Part shown: positions 24,631-34,709 of the stretch, one piece after another | Position numbering within the stretch: the stretch's first letter is position 1 | Layout of the letters: the number at the start of each line of letters is the position of its first letter | DNA from: Alphaproteobacteria bacterium | Lineage (GTDB): Bacteria > Pseudomonadota > Alphaproteobacteria > Rhodobacterales > Rhodobacteraceae | Length of the DNA stretch: 64,000 bases | NCBI GenBank assembly: GCA_030426685.1 | Contig: JAUHYC010000002.1 | Coordinates: 1-64,000 of the forward strand | Direction of reading: 5' to 3' | Notes under the pieces: model-generated | Seen by the model: only the letters and a program-made list of their open reading frames with translations | What the model was told of the DNA's origin: nothing | The model's database searches: none | Position numbers and translations under genes: made by a program

Positions 24631-25767
24631 TCAGAACTTCCAGCGCGCGCCCAAGACCCAGGCTTCGTTGTTGTCAAAGGAGTCACTGTCGCTGAAATCG
24701 TGATTGCGGTACTTGAGATAGGCATCTGTATTGATTTTGTCGATCCGCTGTACAATCGCAATGCCCCAGGCATCGGTACTGGACCCGTCAGTCACGAAAT
24801 CCGACCCGTTATAATAATCGATCCCGATCCCGGTCTGCCCCCAGGAAATCCAATTATCCTGATAGGCGATCTTGCCGTAAAAATAGTTGGGATCAGACGC
24901 GCCGGATGCATCATCATCCCTTGTCCCTGCCGCTATTGTAAAGCTCAGTGTATCCCGGATCAGGACGGAAGCAGACCCGATCGTGTCCTTCCGATCCCCA
25001 CCGCCACCGTCTCTTGAACGTACCGCATAGGCCAGCGCCGCCTTGAATTTGACATCGCTGCCAAAGGTGCTCTCATACCGCACGCCAACGTCATAATAAT
25101 CATCGTCGTCACTGCTGGAGAGAATATTTTGACCCCACGCAATTCCTGCAGAAAAGCCGCTAAAATCAGGCGTATCATAGCGAACACGACCGCGCCGCGC
25201 CCCGTCAAAGTTACTGCTGGAATCGCCAATCGTGATGTCGCTCAGTACACCATCGGTACCGCGATAGAAGAAGCTGCTGTTTTCATCGTTAGTGTATGAA
25301 TATAGCGCCGTTCCCACATAGGACAGATCCACCTCGGCGGCTCCATCCGACACCATACTACCCTGACCGGCCGAGAATTTACCCCAACCTCCGGCCAGCG
25401 CAAAATCAACATGACGGATGTCTTCGCGGGTCCAACCGCTGAAATCCGTTCCATCCTGATTCCACTCTGTCGAGTTTGGCAAGCCCAGTGCGGTTTCAAG
25501 CCGGAAAGAGAATGTGTTGTCCCCAAAGGGTTGCATCAGCTCCAGCCCCACGCGGCTGTTCGACAGGTCATTGTCCAGCACGCGGGTGTCGGTTTCCTGC
25601 CCGTCATCGACCGAGATCAAGGCTGGGTGCAACTGTCCATAGAGCAGCACATAGCCACCGGTATTGTTTTCGTATTTCAATTCAGCAGCGGCCGGGATCG
25701 CGGTTGTCGCGGCCAACACTGCAGCGATTGAGGTCAGCCTGAAATTCACTGTCATATCATTCACCAT
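24631..25767 (-). CDS. Outer-membrane porin (general porin family)
   Basis: Beta-barrel pore of the outer membrane, 378 residues from the likely start. A Sec signal peptide (FRLTSIAAVLAATTAIPAAAE) is followed by alternating beta-strand sequence, an acidic constriction-loop region (FFYRGTDGVLSDITIGDSS), and the final WVLGARWKF, whose C-terminal Phe is the outer-membrane targeting signature. ATG 25767 or 25755 may be used; no clear Shine-Dalgarno is seen. Related porins of Rhodobacterales are trimeric. A perfect dyad lies about 130 nt upstream. Confidence 0.88.
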   Translation of the reverse strand: MVNDMTVNFRLTSIAAVLAATTAIPAAAELKYENNTGGYVLLYGQLHPALISVDDGQETDTRVLDNDLSNSRVGLELMQPFGDNTFSFRLETALGLPNSTEWNQDGTDFSGWTREDIRHVDFALAGGWGKFSAGQGSMVSDGAAEVDLSYVGTALYSYTNDENSSFFYRGTDGVLSDITIGDSSSNFDGARRGRVRYDTPDFSGFSAGIAWGQNILSSSDDDDYYDVGVRYESTFGSDVKFKAALAYAVRSRDGGGGDRKDTIGSASVLIRDTLSFTIAAGTRDDDASGASDPNYFYGKIAYQDNWISWGQTGIGIDYYNGSDFVTDGSSTDAWGIAIVQRIDKINTDAYLKYRNHDFSDSDSFDNNEAWVLGARWKF

Positions 25768-25900
25768 GATTGGTTCTGGCTTCAGATCCTGTGTTTTGCA
25801 TCTGAAACGCAGAGTTTTCACCATATGCGGCCCCTTGCCTGGCCAGCATGGCAATTCTGCTAGGGGGTGACGTCGAAAGCTACGGTTAAACGATATTGAT

Positions 25901-25918
25901 ATCAAATCCTTATTTGAT
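25901..25918. promoter_or_regulatory. Perfect 7-bp dyad upstream of porin
   Basis: ATCAAATCCTTATTTGAT has 7-bp arms and a 4-nt spacer and lies in a local AT-rich patch, about 135 nt before the porin start. It may be a regulator site. The rest of 25768-26060 shows nothing else I can support. Confidence 0.4.
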
Positions 25919-26060
25919 CCTGAAAAGGTAGCCGACGCACCTCCAAATCAATTCTGGCGCTGCGTCACCATCTTGCAAACACCCGCAACACCCCCGCTAC
26001 GATTAACCGGCGAAACATCGCCAATCTGGCGTCCGATCGGCCATTCCTTGCTTATGCCCC

Positions 26061-27596
26061 CTAGACGCCGAACAGGTCAAAAACCGCTGGCAACTGGTCT
26101 GGCAGATCTTCGGCGATCAAACCCGGGCCGAACTGACGCGCACATTCCACATGTAGCCATGCGGCGATTTCAGCCGCCCGCATCGGAGGAAAGTCGCGCG
26201 CCAACAGGCCGGTCACAAATCCGGCCAGCACATCGCCTGAACCCGCCGTCGCCAACCACGGAGCGGCGCGATCATACAGCGCCGAATTGATCGAACAGCG
26301 CCCATCCGGTGCCGCAATCACCGTGTCCGGCCCCTTGAACAAAACCACGCATCCCACACGCGCCGCCGCCTCACGGGTCGCATCGACCTTGGAATAAGCC
26401 GGACCAGCATCCGGCGTCGTGGTCAGTTTTACTGCAATATCCGGGAACAACCGCGTGAATTCGCCCCAATGAGGCGTCAGAATACAGTTTTCATGAAGCT
26501 GAGCGAACAAAGATTCCGGATCATCCGCATAAGCCGTCAGCGCGTCTGCATCCAATACGGTTGCGCGCTTGGCGCTCAGCGCTTCCGGTACCAAATTTCG
26601 CGCACGATCCAAACCCATGCCGGGCCCCAGGCACAAGGCGTTCAGACGTTCATCTCGCAGTATCTGCCTGAATTCCTGATCACCCTCTACGCGCCGCAAC
26701 ATGAGGGCGGTGATCTGGCTCGCGACCTCCAACTGCGCCGAAGGTGGCACGCCCAGCGTCACCAGCCCGGCCCCTATTCGCAACGCGCCCCGCCCGGCCA
26801 GACGTGCAGCACCGGTTTTACCGAAGCCACCAGATAGGATCAGGGCATGACCATGAGAGTACTTGTGATCATCCCCCGCCTTCGCCAACTCGACCGCCGC
26901 TGGTCGCTCTGTCAGCTTAACGGCATCGCTGCCCGCGCCACTCAAACCGATATCGACAAGCCGCAAACTGCCGCAATACAGCGGGCCGTCCTGCAGAAAC
27001 TGCCCCGGTCGCTGGCGATGAAACGTAACTGTGAGGAAGCCGTGAACCGCACCAAACTCACCGCATAATGCGCGTCCACTATCCATACAGAGGCCTGTCG
27101 GTGCGTCCACACAAACCATCCGCCCGAAGGTTTCACCTGACACATGCAATTGCACCAAGGGCTCCAAAATTTCTGCGGCAGGCGCGCGCGTCAAACCCGC
27201 ACCGAATATTGCGTCCACATACATATCATACCCGGTCAGCCCCGCGATTGTCGAAGCAGACCAGGCCTTCACATCGGTAACCGGCGCGACACGCTCGTAA
27301 TTTGCGCGCGCATCCGGCGGTAGTTTTTCGGGATCGCCATATAGGAAAACCTCGACCTCCCAACCACGTGCGAGCAACAGCCGAGCCACGACGAACCCGT
27401 CGCCGCCATTGTTGCCGGGCCCACAGAACACCACTGAACGGCCGGCCTTTTTCGCCATCTCGGGCCACTTTTCGAAACTGGCGTCGACAACACCGCGCCC
27501 GGCGCGCTCCATCAGCTCAAGGCCCGCCACCTGGCCGGACCCGATCGCTGCCCGTTCGATAGTCTGCATCTGTGCAGCCGTCAGCAATTCCGTCAT
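26061..27596 (-). CDS. nnr: Bifunctional NAD(P)H-hydrate epimerase/dehydratase
   Basis: Repairs damaged NADH and NADPH. N-terminal YjeF_N epimerase (residues about 1-215; GPGNNGGDGFVVARLL loop and VDAIFGAGL) interconverts R and S hydrates, and the C-terminal ribokinase-like domain (about 225-511; ALILSGGFGKTGAARLAGRGALRIGAGLV, ILTPHWGEFTRLFP, and TAGSGDVLAGFVTGLLA with the catalytic Asp) dehydrates the S form using ADP. Length (511) and both motifs are normal. Next gene on the other strand is glnB, about 170 nt away. Confidence 0.94.
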   Translation of the reverse strand: MTELLTAAQMQTIERAAIGSGQVAGLELMERAGRGVVDASFEKWPEMAKKAGRSVVFCGPGNNGGDGFVVARLLLARGWEVEVFLYGDPEKLPPDARANYERVAPVTDVKAWSASTIAGLTGYDMYVDAIFGAGLTRAPAAEILEPLVQLHVSGETFGRMVCVDAPTGLCMDSGRALCGEFGAVHGFLTVTFHRQRPGQFLQDGPLYCGSLRLVDIGLSGAGSDAVKLTERPAAVELAKAGDDHKYSHGHALILSGGFGKTGAARLAGRGALRIGAGLVTLGVPPSAQLEVASQITALMLRRVEGDQEFRQILRDERLNALCLGPGMGLDRARNLVPEALSAKRATVLDADALTAYADDPESLFAQLHENCILTPHWGEFTRLFPDIAVKLTTTPDAGPAYSKVDATREAAARVGCVVLFKGPDTVIAAPDGRCSINSALYDRAAPWLATAGSGDVLAGFVTGLLARDFPPMRAAEIAAWLHVECARQFGPGLIAEDLPDQLPAVFDLFGV

Positions 27597-27759
27597 CTCA
27601 AACCCTCGCGCGATTCACGTTCGATTACTTTTTGTGCAAGTGGATCAAAAATTCATCCATCGTCCAATTTCCAGGCATCGGAACCCGGTCTATCCAGCAA
27701 TCGGATTGCCGCCTGATCTTAGACGTGATCACTGCCATCGTGACAACCATGCAAGGTGA

Positions 27760-28104
<345 letters not shown>

Positions 28105-28140
28105 CCAAATACCTGAATTCTCAAACAGAGGACCAAGAGA

Positions 28141-29547
28141 ATGAGCAAGGACGCAGTTCTTAAGCTGATCAAGGATGAAGGCGCCGAATATGTCGACGTT
28201 CGCTTCACCGACCCGCGCGGCAAGCTTCAGCACGTAACCCTGATGGCAGATCAGGTCGACGAAGACTTTCTGGACGAAGGCTTCATGTTCGACGGTTCGT
28301 CCATCGCGGGCTGGAAGTCGATCGAGGCATCCGACATGAAATTGATGGTCGACACTGAAAGCGCCTATGTCGATCCGTTCTACGCCGAAAAAACCATCTG
28401 CGTGCATTGCTCGGTTGTTGAGCCCGACACCGGTGAAGCCTATGAGCGCGATCCGCGCGGCACCGCTCAGAAGGCCGAAGCCTACCTGAAAGCTTCCGGT
28501 ATCGGTGATGTTGCCTATATGGGTCCCGAAGCCGAATTCTTCCTGTTCGATGACGTGCGTTTCTCGAACAGCATCAACAAGGTATCCTACGAAGTTGATG
28601 CAACCGACGCGTCGTGGAACACCGACACCGAGTACGAAATGGGCAACATGGGCCACCGTCCGGGCGTCAAGGGCGGCTACTTCCCGGTCAACCCGATCGA
28701 CGAAGCACAGGATCTGCGTTCGGAAATGCTGTCGACCATGAAGCGTCTGGGCATGAAAGTTGACAAGCACCACCACGAGGTTGCGTCCTGTCAGCACGAG
28801 CTGGGCCTGATCTTCGACAGCCTGACCAAGCAGGCCGACGAGTTGCAGAAGTACAAGTACATCATCCACAACGTCGCGCACGCCTACGGTAAATCGGCCA
28901 CTTTCATGCCGAAACCGATCGCAGGTGACAACGGCACCGGCATGCACGTGAACATGTCGATCTGGAAAGACGGAAAGCCGCTGTTCGCCGGTGACAAATA
29001 CGCCGACCTGTCGGACGAAGCGCTGTACTTCATCGGCGGCATCCTGAAGCACGCGAAGACCCTGAACGCCTTCACCAACCCGGCGACCAACAGCTACAAG
29101 CGTCTGATCCCCGGATTTGAAGCCCCCGTTCTGCGCGCCTACTCGGCACGTAACCGTTCGGGGTGTGTCCGTATTCCGTGGACCGAAAGCCCGAAAGCCA
29201 AGCGTGTCGAGGCCCGCTTCCCCGATCCGGCCGCAAACCCCTATCTGGCGTTTGCCGCTCTGCTGATGGCCGGTCTGGACGGCATCAAGAACAAGATCGA
29301 TCCGGGCGAAGCCATGGACAAGAACCTGTACGATCTGCCTGCCGAAGAACTGGCCGACATCCCGACCGTTTGCGGCTCGCTGCGTGAGGCTCTGGAAGCT
29401 CTGGCATCCGATCACGACTTCCTGCTGCAGGGCGACGTGTTCACCAAAGACCAGATCGACGGCTACATCGCACTGAAGATGGAAGAGGTCGAAACCTACG
29501 AGCACACGCCGCACCCGGTTGAATACGGCATGTACTACAGCTGCTGA
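28141..29547 (+). CDS. glnA: Glutamine synthetase type I
   Basis: Makes glutamine from glutamate, ammonia and ATP. The 468-residue GSI subunit carries [11 protein letters not shown] near the start, AEFFLFDD metal site, [10 protein letters not shown], the ATP/glutamate region [18 protein letters not shown], and the adenylylation tyrosine Y397 in KNLYDLP, so it belongs to the regulated GSI-beta class. Co-transcribed with glnB; a hairpin with a following T run ends the unit. Confidence 0.98.
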   Translation: MSKDAVLKLIKDEGAEYVDVRFTDPRGKLQHVTLMADQVDEDFLDEGFMFDGSSIAGWKSIEASDMKLMVDTESAYVDPFYAEKTICVHCSVVEPDTGEAYERDPRGTAQKAEAYLKASGIGDVAYMGPEAEFFLFDDVRFSNSINKVSYEVDATDASWNTDTEYEMGNMGHRPGVKGGYFPVNPIDEAQDLRSEMLSTMKRLGMKVDKHHHEVASCQHELGLIFDSLTKQADELQKYKYIIHNVAHAYGKSATFMPKPIAGDNGTGMHVNMSIWKDGKPLFAGDKYADLSDEALYFIGGILKHAKTLNAFTNPATNSYKRLIPGFEAPVLRAYSARNRSGCVRIPWTESPKAKRVEARFPDPAANPYLAFAALLMAGLDGIKNKIDPGEAMDKNLYDLPAEELADIPTVCGSLREALEALASDHDFLLQGDVFTKDQIDGYIALKMEEVETYEHTPHPVEYGMYYSC

Positions 29548-29569
29548 TCCGGTTCAGGTTTTACAGCGG

Positions 29570-29603
29570 CAAGGGCGTCCCTTCGGGCGCCCTTGTTTCG
29601 TTT
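29570..29603 (+). terminator. glnBA terminator
   Basis: CAAGGGCG (29570-29577) pairs with CGCCCTTG (29588-29595), with CCC/GGG pairing inside; TTTCGTTT follows. Confidence 0.88.
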
Positions 29604-29653
29604 GGCATGATCTTCCACACTTTCAGGACTGTTCCCGGTTCGGAGGAAAGCGC

Positions 29654-30301
29654 ATGCCTGCTACTGCTTCACCTTTTTCCAAATACTCAAATCTCATAAC
29701 CACCGCGGATGAACTGGGGCAGATATGCGGACAGCCCCTGCCCCAGATCATCGCCAAGGAATTGTCTGCGCTGGATCAGATGTGCCGCGATTTCATTGCG
29801 ACCTCACCTTTCTGCCTGATCGCTTCGGCCAATCCGCAGGGGTATCTCGATATCTCGCCACGCGGTGATCCGGTGGGATTCGTCCAAGTACTGTCCGACA
29901 CATTGATCGCGATCCCCGATCGCCCTGGCAACAAACGGGTCGATACCTTTCATAATGTGCTGGAAGACCCGCGTGCCAGCGTGATCTTCTTTGTCCCCGG
30001 CAAGATGGAAACGCTGCGTCTGCGTGGTAGTGCCCGCATCTGCGCAGACCCGGATCTGTTGAAAAGCATGGCAATTCAAGACCATCCACCCAAGTTGGCC
30101 CTGTTGATCCATGTCGACACGGTATTTGCGCATTGCCCGAAATGCGTCATCCGCGCGAAACTATGGCAACCTGAGGCTTGGCCGGATTCCTCCCGCTTGC
30201 CAAACATGAACGCGATGATGGTGAAACACGCCCGGATCAATCAAACCCCGGATGAATGGTTTGAAAGCCTGAAAGACACCGGGGAACTGGACCTCTATTA
30301 A
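29654..30301 (+). CDS. PPOX-class FMN-binding protein (MSMEG_1061-like)
   Basis: Split-barrel flavoprotein of the pyridoxamine 5'-phosphate oxidase superfamily, 215 residues. Segments typical of the MSMEG_1061/DR_2398 subgroup are LITTADELGQICGQPLPQIIAKE, SPFCLIASANPQGYLDISPRGDPVGFV (FMN site) and IPDRPGNKRVDTFHNVLEDPRASVIFFVPGKMETLRLRGSARI in outline. Reaction unknown; related proteins bind FMN or F420. ATG 29654 has GGAGG 7 nt upstream and begins the conserved part. Confidence 0.88.
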   Translation: MPATASPFSKYSNLITTADELGQICGQPLPQIIAKELSALDQMCRDFIATSPFCLIASANPQGYLDISPRGDPVGFVQVLSDTLIAIPDRPGNKRVDTFHNVLEDPRASVIFFVPGKMETLRLRGSARICADPDLLKSMAIQDHPPKLALLIHVDTVFAHCPKCVIRAKLWQPEAWPDSSRLPNMNAMMVKHARINQTPDEWFESLKDTGELDLY

Positions 30302-30366
30302 CCCCTTTTCGCGGAGGGAAGCGCAGCTTACGCTCGGTTTCAGATTTCAGCTTATTGGATTGTCCC

Positions 30367-31158
30367 ATGCTTCGCATTTTCTGTCTGACACTTGCCCTGA
30401 CCTTCCCCGGATATTCCTTGTCCGCCCCCTGCGGCAATACAAGCGCAGGATTTGAGGCCTGGAAACAGGATTTCGCAATTCAGGCAAAGCGCGCGGGTGT
30501 TAAAAAGAAAGGTCTGCAGGCACTGGCGCAAACACGGTACGCCACCGGAACCATTGCGGCCGACCGTAATCAGCGCAGCTTCAAATACTCGCTCGACAAG
30601 TTCATGCAAGTGCGCGGAGCGGACACCATTGTTGCCCAAGGGCGCAAACGCAAAGCCCGAAATCCGCAATTCTACGCCACGCTGGAGCGCCAATACGGTG
30701 TGCCCCCCGGCGTATTGATCGCCATTCATGGCATGGAAACAGGGTTCGGAAATTTCATGGGTGACAGCCCGGTGGTGTCAGCAATCACCACTCTGGCCTA
30801 TGATTGTCGCCGATCCGAGTTCTTTATTCCTCATGCCATCGGGGCGCTCAAACTGGTCGATCAGGGCAGCATCACAGTGGCGACAAAAGGGGCAAAACAT
30901 GGCGAGCTGGGGCATACGCAGTTCCTTCCCGGCAACGCCTTGGCCTATGGGGTCGACGCCACCGGCGACCGGCAGGTCGACTTCTACAACATGACCGACG
31001 CGCTGGCCTCGACCGCGAATTTTCTTCGTAAGAAAGGGTGGAAACCGGGCAAAGGTTATCAACCGGGTGAGCCGAACTTCAGGGTCATTCAGCAGTGGAA
31101 CGCGGCCTCGGTCTATCAGCAATCCATCGCGATCATGGCGTGGCGAATCGATAACTGA
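30367..31158 (+). CDS. Lytic murein transglycosylase (MltB-like, SLT_2)
   Basis: Periplasmic enzyme that cleaves peptidoglycan to 1,6-anhydromuropeptides. 263 residues with a signal peptide (LRIFCLTLALTFPGYSLSAP). The SLT_2 domain shows AIHGMETGFGNFMGDSPVVSAITTL, with the catalytic Glu in HGMETGFG, ELGHTQFLPGNALAYGVD and LASTANFLRKKGW. It lacks a peptidoglycan-binding domain. ATG 30367 is chosen over 30355 because it starts the signal peptide directly. Confidence 0.88.
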   Translation: MLRIFCLTLALTFPGYSLSAPCGNTSAGFEAWKQDFAIQAKRAGVKKKGLQALAQTRYATGTIAADRNQRSFKYSLDKFMQVRGADTIVAQGRKRKARNPQFYATLERQYGVPPGVLIAIHGMETGFGNFMGDSPVVSAITTLAYDCRRSEFFIPHAIGALKLVDQGSITVATKGAKHGELGHTQFLPGNALAYGVDATGDRQVDFYNMTDALASTANFLRKKGWKPGKGYQPGEPNFRVIQQWNAASVYQQSIAIMAWRIDN

Positions 31159-31355
31159 GCTGGCCCCAGGGTCGACAAGCTGCAACCCGAATTCGGCCAC
31201 ATTTTCGCCACAGACGATTAAACCACCCCTTAGTTTCTTGGTTTCCAATGCGTAATCAATGTTGGAAATTTCTGACCTTTTTCCCATTTCGTCAAAATTT
31301 GCCCCACATCCTTGGTTAACTTGTCCTGAGTTTTCTTACAGCAAAGGAACACGCT

Positions 31356-32264
31356 GTGACCGCAAAGCACATCTACCATGGTGGTCTGCAATTCGATGGC
31401 AGCGCAGACGGCGCGCTTGAGCGGTTCTGCAATGTTGTGTCGACCACGCTTGAGGATTACGGGCATCTGGTCGAGCGTCAGACACTGCTCAGCCAATCTG
31501 AGGCCAGCATTGTTACCAGCCAGTATCTCGTGCGAATGACCCTGGATACTACGCCTGTCAAAATGGATCACTCACATCACGAAAGGTTGGATCGCGCCGC
31601 TGGTCTCAAGACCAAAGCCCGTCCCGTGGTGTCATTGCCGGGCAGCCGCCTGACAATCACGATCTGTCCGGTATCGAAACTGCTGGATGACAGCGAGATT
31701 TCCGAGTTGATGCTGGTTGTGATCCTCTACCGTATGGTCGACATCTGCTCGACCCGGCGTGTTGAGTGGCTGTCGCCGAAAACGGTGCTGACTGTCGAAC
31801 AGTTCATGGGCGCCTTTGATTCAATTGCGCCGCGCAGATCCCGAGACCGCAAGCAGATATTCGAGGCCGTAAGCGGGCCGTTTGCTGGCCTCGACCTGCC
31901 GGAAACCGATGAAGCGGATATCGGGGTCAACAAGCCGAACCCCCGCCCCATTCAACTGAGTGATGAGCAACTGCTCAGCATCGCCTTCCGGACCGAAGCA
32001 GAGGCTCCGCGGCCTTCCGACGAACCCGAACATGTCGCGGAAGAAGCCGAGCGTCCAAGCGATATTCTTCGGCTGACGAGCTGGGGGATGACTGGCGCAG
32101 TTGCCAGCGTCTCGGCCCCGGTTGCGATTTCGATGGCCGCCGTCAACCTGATCCGGGGTGAGGATTTCCGCCTGAACACTCAGGTTCTGGCCTTCACCAC
32201 GGCCATTTTCGGCCTGAGTTCAACCAACGCCTTTGCCGAGGTCGCCAGCGTCCTTGGCCTGTAA
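31356..32264 (+). CDS. Hypothetical protein with C-terminal hydrophobic helices
   Basis: A 302-residue protein I do not recognise. GTG start at 31356 with AAAGGA 8 nt upstream. The first ~200 residues look soluble and globular (MTAKHIYHGGLQFDGSADG, LTITICPVSKLLDDSEISELMLVVILYRM), then a proline- and acid-rich linker (about 180-235), then two hydrophobic stretches (WGMTGAVASVSAPVAISMAAVNLI and VLAFTTAIFGLSS...). That layout suggests a membrane-anchored cytoplasmic domain. A terminator hairpin follows at once. Seems native in base use. Confidence 0.72.
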   Translation: MTAKHIYHGGLQFDGSADGALERFCNVVSTTLEDYGHLVERQTLLSQSEASIVTSQYLVRMTLDTTPVKMDHSHHERLDRAAGLKTKARPVVSLPGSRLTITICPVSKLLDDSEISELMLVVILYRMVDICSTRRVEWLSPKTVLTVEQFMGAFDSIAPRRSRDRKQIFEAVSGPFAGLDLPETDEADIGVNKPNPRPIQLSDEQLLSIAFRTEAEAPRPSDEPEHVAEEAERPSDILRLTSWGMTGAVASVSAPVAISMAAVNLIRGEDFRLNTQVLAFTTAIFGLSSTNAFAEVASVLGL

Positions 32265-32292
32265 CCGAATTACCCAAGACCCTCCTTGGAGG

Positions 32293-32321
32293 CCCCGCCG
32301 TCAGGCGGGGTTTTCCGTTTT
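32293..32321 (+). terminator. Terminator between convergent genes
   Basis: CCCCGCC (32293-32299) pairs with GGCGGGG (32304-32310) over a 4-nt loop; TTTTCCGTTTT follows on the plus strand. The loop contains the stop codon of the minus-strand DUF3445-like gene. Confidence 0.88.
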
Positions 32322-33044
32322 GGGGAATTGGTCGGCTGACAGCACGTAGGTGTGGATTGCAAAGACAACCGCGTTGGTCTGTGGCAGGCGCAAGAGCGTC
32401 TGACGCTCGCTGCGCAGAAACCGGCCCGAGCCATGATCCTGTGGCGCGCGCCGCTGATCGGCTCGCCGCGGCTGAAACAGTTCGGCGTCCCGGTACCACA
32501 GCACATTGTAGCGCCATATGGGGCGTCCCGGCTGGATGCCGTCGAAAAGCCGCTGAACTCTGCGGGCGATATTGGCGTCATAGGCATCCACCGGCGCATG
32601 GATGGATGTCAGCGGTCGCATGAATTTTTCCGATAGAGTCCAGCTTGCGGGAAAGCACAGGATCGCGCCGGTCAGAACATGCTCGTCCCCGTGTTTTTGA
32701 AGGATGCAGAAATCTTCCTGCACCAGTTGGCAGAGCGTCTCAAGCGGACGTGACCGGTCGACCCTGATGGTCACCCCATCGGGTCGCGTCACCTGGTCTG
32801 TTGCACCCGGACATGCCTGCGCCAGCACCAGATCCAGCAACTCCTGCGCAGGTTCCAACGCTTCAACGCTTTGCATCAGCACGTCGGACCTGTGCTGCGT
32901 CAAAAGCTCAGAACGCCGCTGCATCTGCGCTGCAAATGCATCGTCGCGGTGCAGCCAGTTCTCGGGGTCGGCGGGACGGATGCCAGGCAACGGATTCGGC
33001 GCCAGTGGATCATAAGGAATATCGCGCTGCAAAATGACCGTCAT
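32301..33044 (-). CDS. DUF3445 / haem-dependent oxidative N-demethylase-like protein
   Basis: Member of the DUF3445 family, of which some are alpha subunits of haem-dependent oxidative N-demethylases that oxidise secondary or tertiary amines. 247 residues; recognisable pieces are NPLPGIRPADPENWLHRDDAFAAQM, VQEDFCILQ, LTGAILCFPASWTLSEKFMRPLTSIHAPVDAYD and WRYNVLWYRDAELFQP. Start is ATG 33044. It is divergent from the DMSP lyase gene dddP with 125 nt between. No beta or gamma demethylase subunits are nearby, so the exact role is open. Confidence 0.8.
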   Translation of the reverse strand: MTVILQRDIPYDPLAPNPLPGIRPADPENWLHRDDAFAAQMQRRSELLTQHRSDVLMQSVEALEPAQELLDLVLAQACPGATDQVTRPDGVTIRVDRSRPLETLCQLVQEDFCILQKHGDEHVLTGAILCFPASWTLSEKFMRPLTSIHAPVDAYDANIARRVQRLFDGIQPGRPIWRYNVLWYRDAELFQPRRADQRRAPQDHGSGRFLRSERQTLLRLPQTNAVVFAIHTYVLSADQFPKTENPA

Positions 33045-33063
33045 GCCCAAGCCATAGCACCCT

Positions 33064-33105
33064 ACAGGATCCCTGTCGGCCTAAAAGCGACCCGATTGCA
33101 GTCGC
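33064..33105. promoter_or_regulatory. Two dyads in the dddP / DUF3445 divergent promoter region
   Basis: ACAGG/CCTGT with a 3-nt spacer (33064-33076) and GCGAC/GTCGC with a 9-nt spacer (33087-33105) lie in the 124-nt gap between the two divergent starts. They are short and may be chance, but their position suits shared regulation. Confidence 0.35.
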
Positions 33106-33168
33106 AAATTTTCAAGACGCCTTGTCAGCGGTTTTGCAGGGTGAGTGTGAAAACTGAAAGGGCCTTTC

Positions 33169-34512
33169 GTGAACACCCCTTACCGTGACACCCGCAAGAT
33201 TGATCCGACCAAGGGCGCTACACTTGGTGATGGCACCCCCAACGACAATGACCGGATTGAAATCGGTCCGACCCAGCTGGCCTTTGATGAATGGGCCGCC
33301 GCCGGGCTGAACCTGCCAAACCTGGAGCGCATGCGGGAATATCGCTGGAAACGGCTGACCAAGGGAATTGTGGACCGTGACTGGGGCGGTGTCCTGCTAT
33401 TCGACCCGCTTAATATCCGCTATGTGACCGACAGCACGAATATGCAGTTGTGGAACACACATAACCCGTTCCGGGCCGTTCTGGTCTGTGCAGACGGGTA
33501 CATGGTGATCTGGGACTACAAGAACTCTCCCTTCCTGTCCAAATTCAACCCGCTGGTTCGGGAACAGCGTTCAGGTGCGGACCTGTTCTATTTCGACCGG
33601 GGCGACAAGATCGACATCGCGGCCGATGTTTTCTCGAATGAGGTACGTGCGCTGATCGAGGAGCATGGCGGCGGCAACAAGCGCCTTGGCGTGGACAAGA
33701 TCATGCTACACGGCTTGCGCGCGCTAGAGGCGCAGGGTTTCGAGGTCACGGAAGGTGAAGAACTTACCGAGAAAACCCGCGCCATCAAAGGCCCGGACGA
33801 GATTCTGGCGATGCGCTGTGCCAGCCGCGCCTGTGAAACAGCCGTCGCCGAAATGGAGCGGTTTGCAAGGGCCAATGTAGGGGATGGAAAAACGACCGAG
33901 GATGACATCTGGGCCGTCCTGCACGCCGAAAACATCCGGCGCGGAGGCGAGTGGATCGAAACCCGCCTGCTCGCCTCGGGCCAGCGCACCAACCCGTGGT
34001 TTCAGGAATGCGGTCCCCGGGTCACGCGCCAGAATGAAATCATCGCATTTGATACGGACCTGATCGGGTCTTACGGCATTTGCGTCGATATCTCGCGCAC
34101 GTGGTGGATCGGGGATCAAAAACCACGCCCAGATATGATCTATGCGATGCAGCATGCACATGAACACATCATGACCAACATGGAGATGCTGAAACCCGGT
34201 GTCATGATCCCGGAACTGACCGCGAATGCACACAGGTTGGACGACAAGTTTCAGGCGCAGAAATACGGGTGCCTGATGCATGGCGTGGGTCTGTGCGATG
34301 AATGGCCCCTGGTGGCCTATCCGGACAAGGCGGTCGAGGGCGCCTATGACTATCCGCTTGAGCCGGGCATGGTGCTGTGCGTCGAAGCCGCGGTCGGCGA
34401 GGTTGGCGGCGACTTCTCGATCAAGCTGGAAGATCAGGTTCTTATAACCGAAGACGGTTTTGAAAACCTGACCAGATATCCGTTCGACGAACAGCTCATG
34501 GGCCGGGCTTAG
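33169..34512 (+). CDS. dddP: DMSP lyase DddP
   Basis: Cleaves dimethylsulfoniopropionate to dimethyl sulfide and acrylate in the cytosol. DddP is a metallopeptidase-M24-fold protein that has lost peptidase activity and holds two metal ions. The 447-residue product keeps all residues reported for the Ruegeria enzyme at the same numbers: metal ligands D295, D297, D307, H371, E406, E421, and the catalytic D377 and Y366. GTG start at 33169 with AAAGGG upstream. It is divergent from a DUF3445 gene and followed by a small membrane protein on the other strand. No acrylate genes (acuR/acuI) or DMSP transporter are adjacent. Confidence 0.95.
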   Translation: MNTPYRDTRKIDPTKGATLGDGTPNDNDRIEIGPTQLAFDEWAAAGLNLPNLERMREYRWKRLTKGIVDRDWGGVLLFDPLNIRYVTDSTNMQLWNTHNPFRAVLVCADGYMVIWDYKNSPFLSKFNPLVREQRSGADLFYFDRGDKIDIAADVFSNEVRALIEEHGGGNKRLGVDKIMLHGLRALEAQGFEVTEGEELTEKTRAIKGPDEILAMRCASRACETAVAEMERFARANVGDGKTTEDDIWAVLHAENIRRGGEWIETRLLASGQRTNPWFQECGPRVTRQNEIIAFDTDLIGSYGICVDISRTWWIGDQKPRPDMIYAMQHAHEHIMTNMEMLKPGVMIPELTANAHRLDDKFQAQKYGCLMHGVGLCDEWPLVAYPDKAVEGAYDYPLEPGMVLCVEAAVGEVGGDFSIKLEDQVLITEDGFENLTRYPFDEQLMGRA

Positions 34513-34709
34513 CGCTTTTCGAGTGGCTCCCAATTCGACCTTTTGACATTGCCGTGCCAGTCCTCCGGCACGGCGGCCGAATGTTGGGAAAGATCGCTCA
34601 GCGGCCAGTTTTGTCCAAGGGCAAAGCCAATCGCCCCGGTCAGCAGGATTGCAAGCAGCATTCCCGGGCGCATTGACGGTTTCATCGGGACAGAAGGTGC
34701 ATGTGCCAT
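34509..34709 (-). CDS. Small single-helix membrane protein
   Basis: A 66-residue frame with one hydrophobic helix (GMLLAILLTGAIGFALGQNW) and a short polar tail. It overlaps the dddP stop by 4 nt in convergent orientation. Not recognised; the coding-like composition and clear helix make it plausible. Alternative start at residue 9 or 12 (MKPSMRPGM). Confidence 0.5.
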   Translation of the reverse strand: MAHAPSVPMKPSMRPGMLLAILLTGAIGFALGQNWPLSDLSQHSAAVPEDWHGNVKRSNWEPLEKR

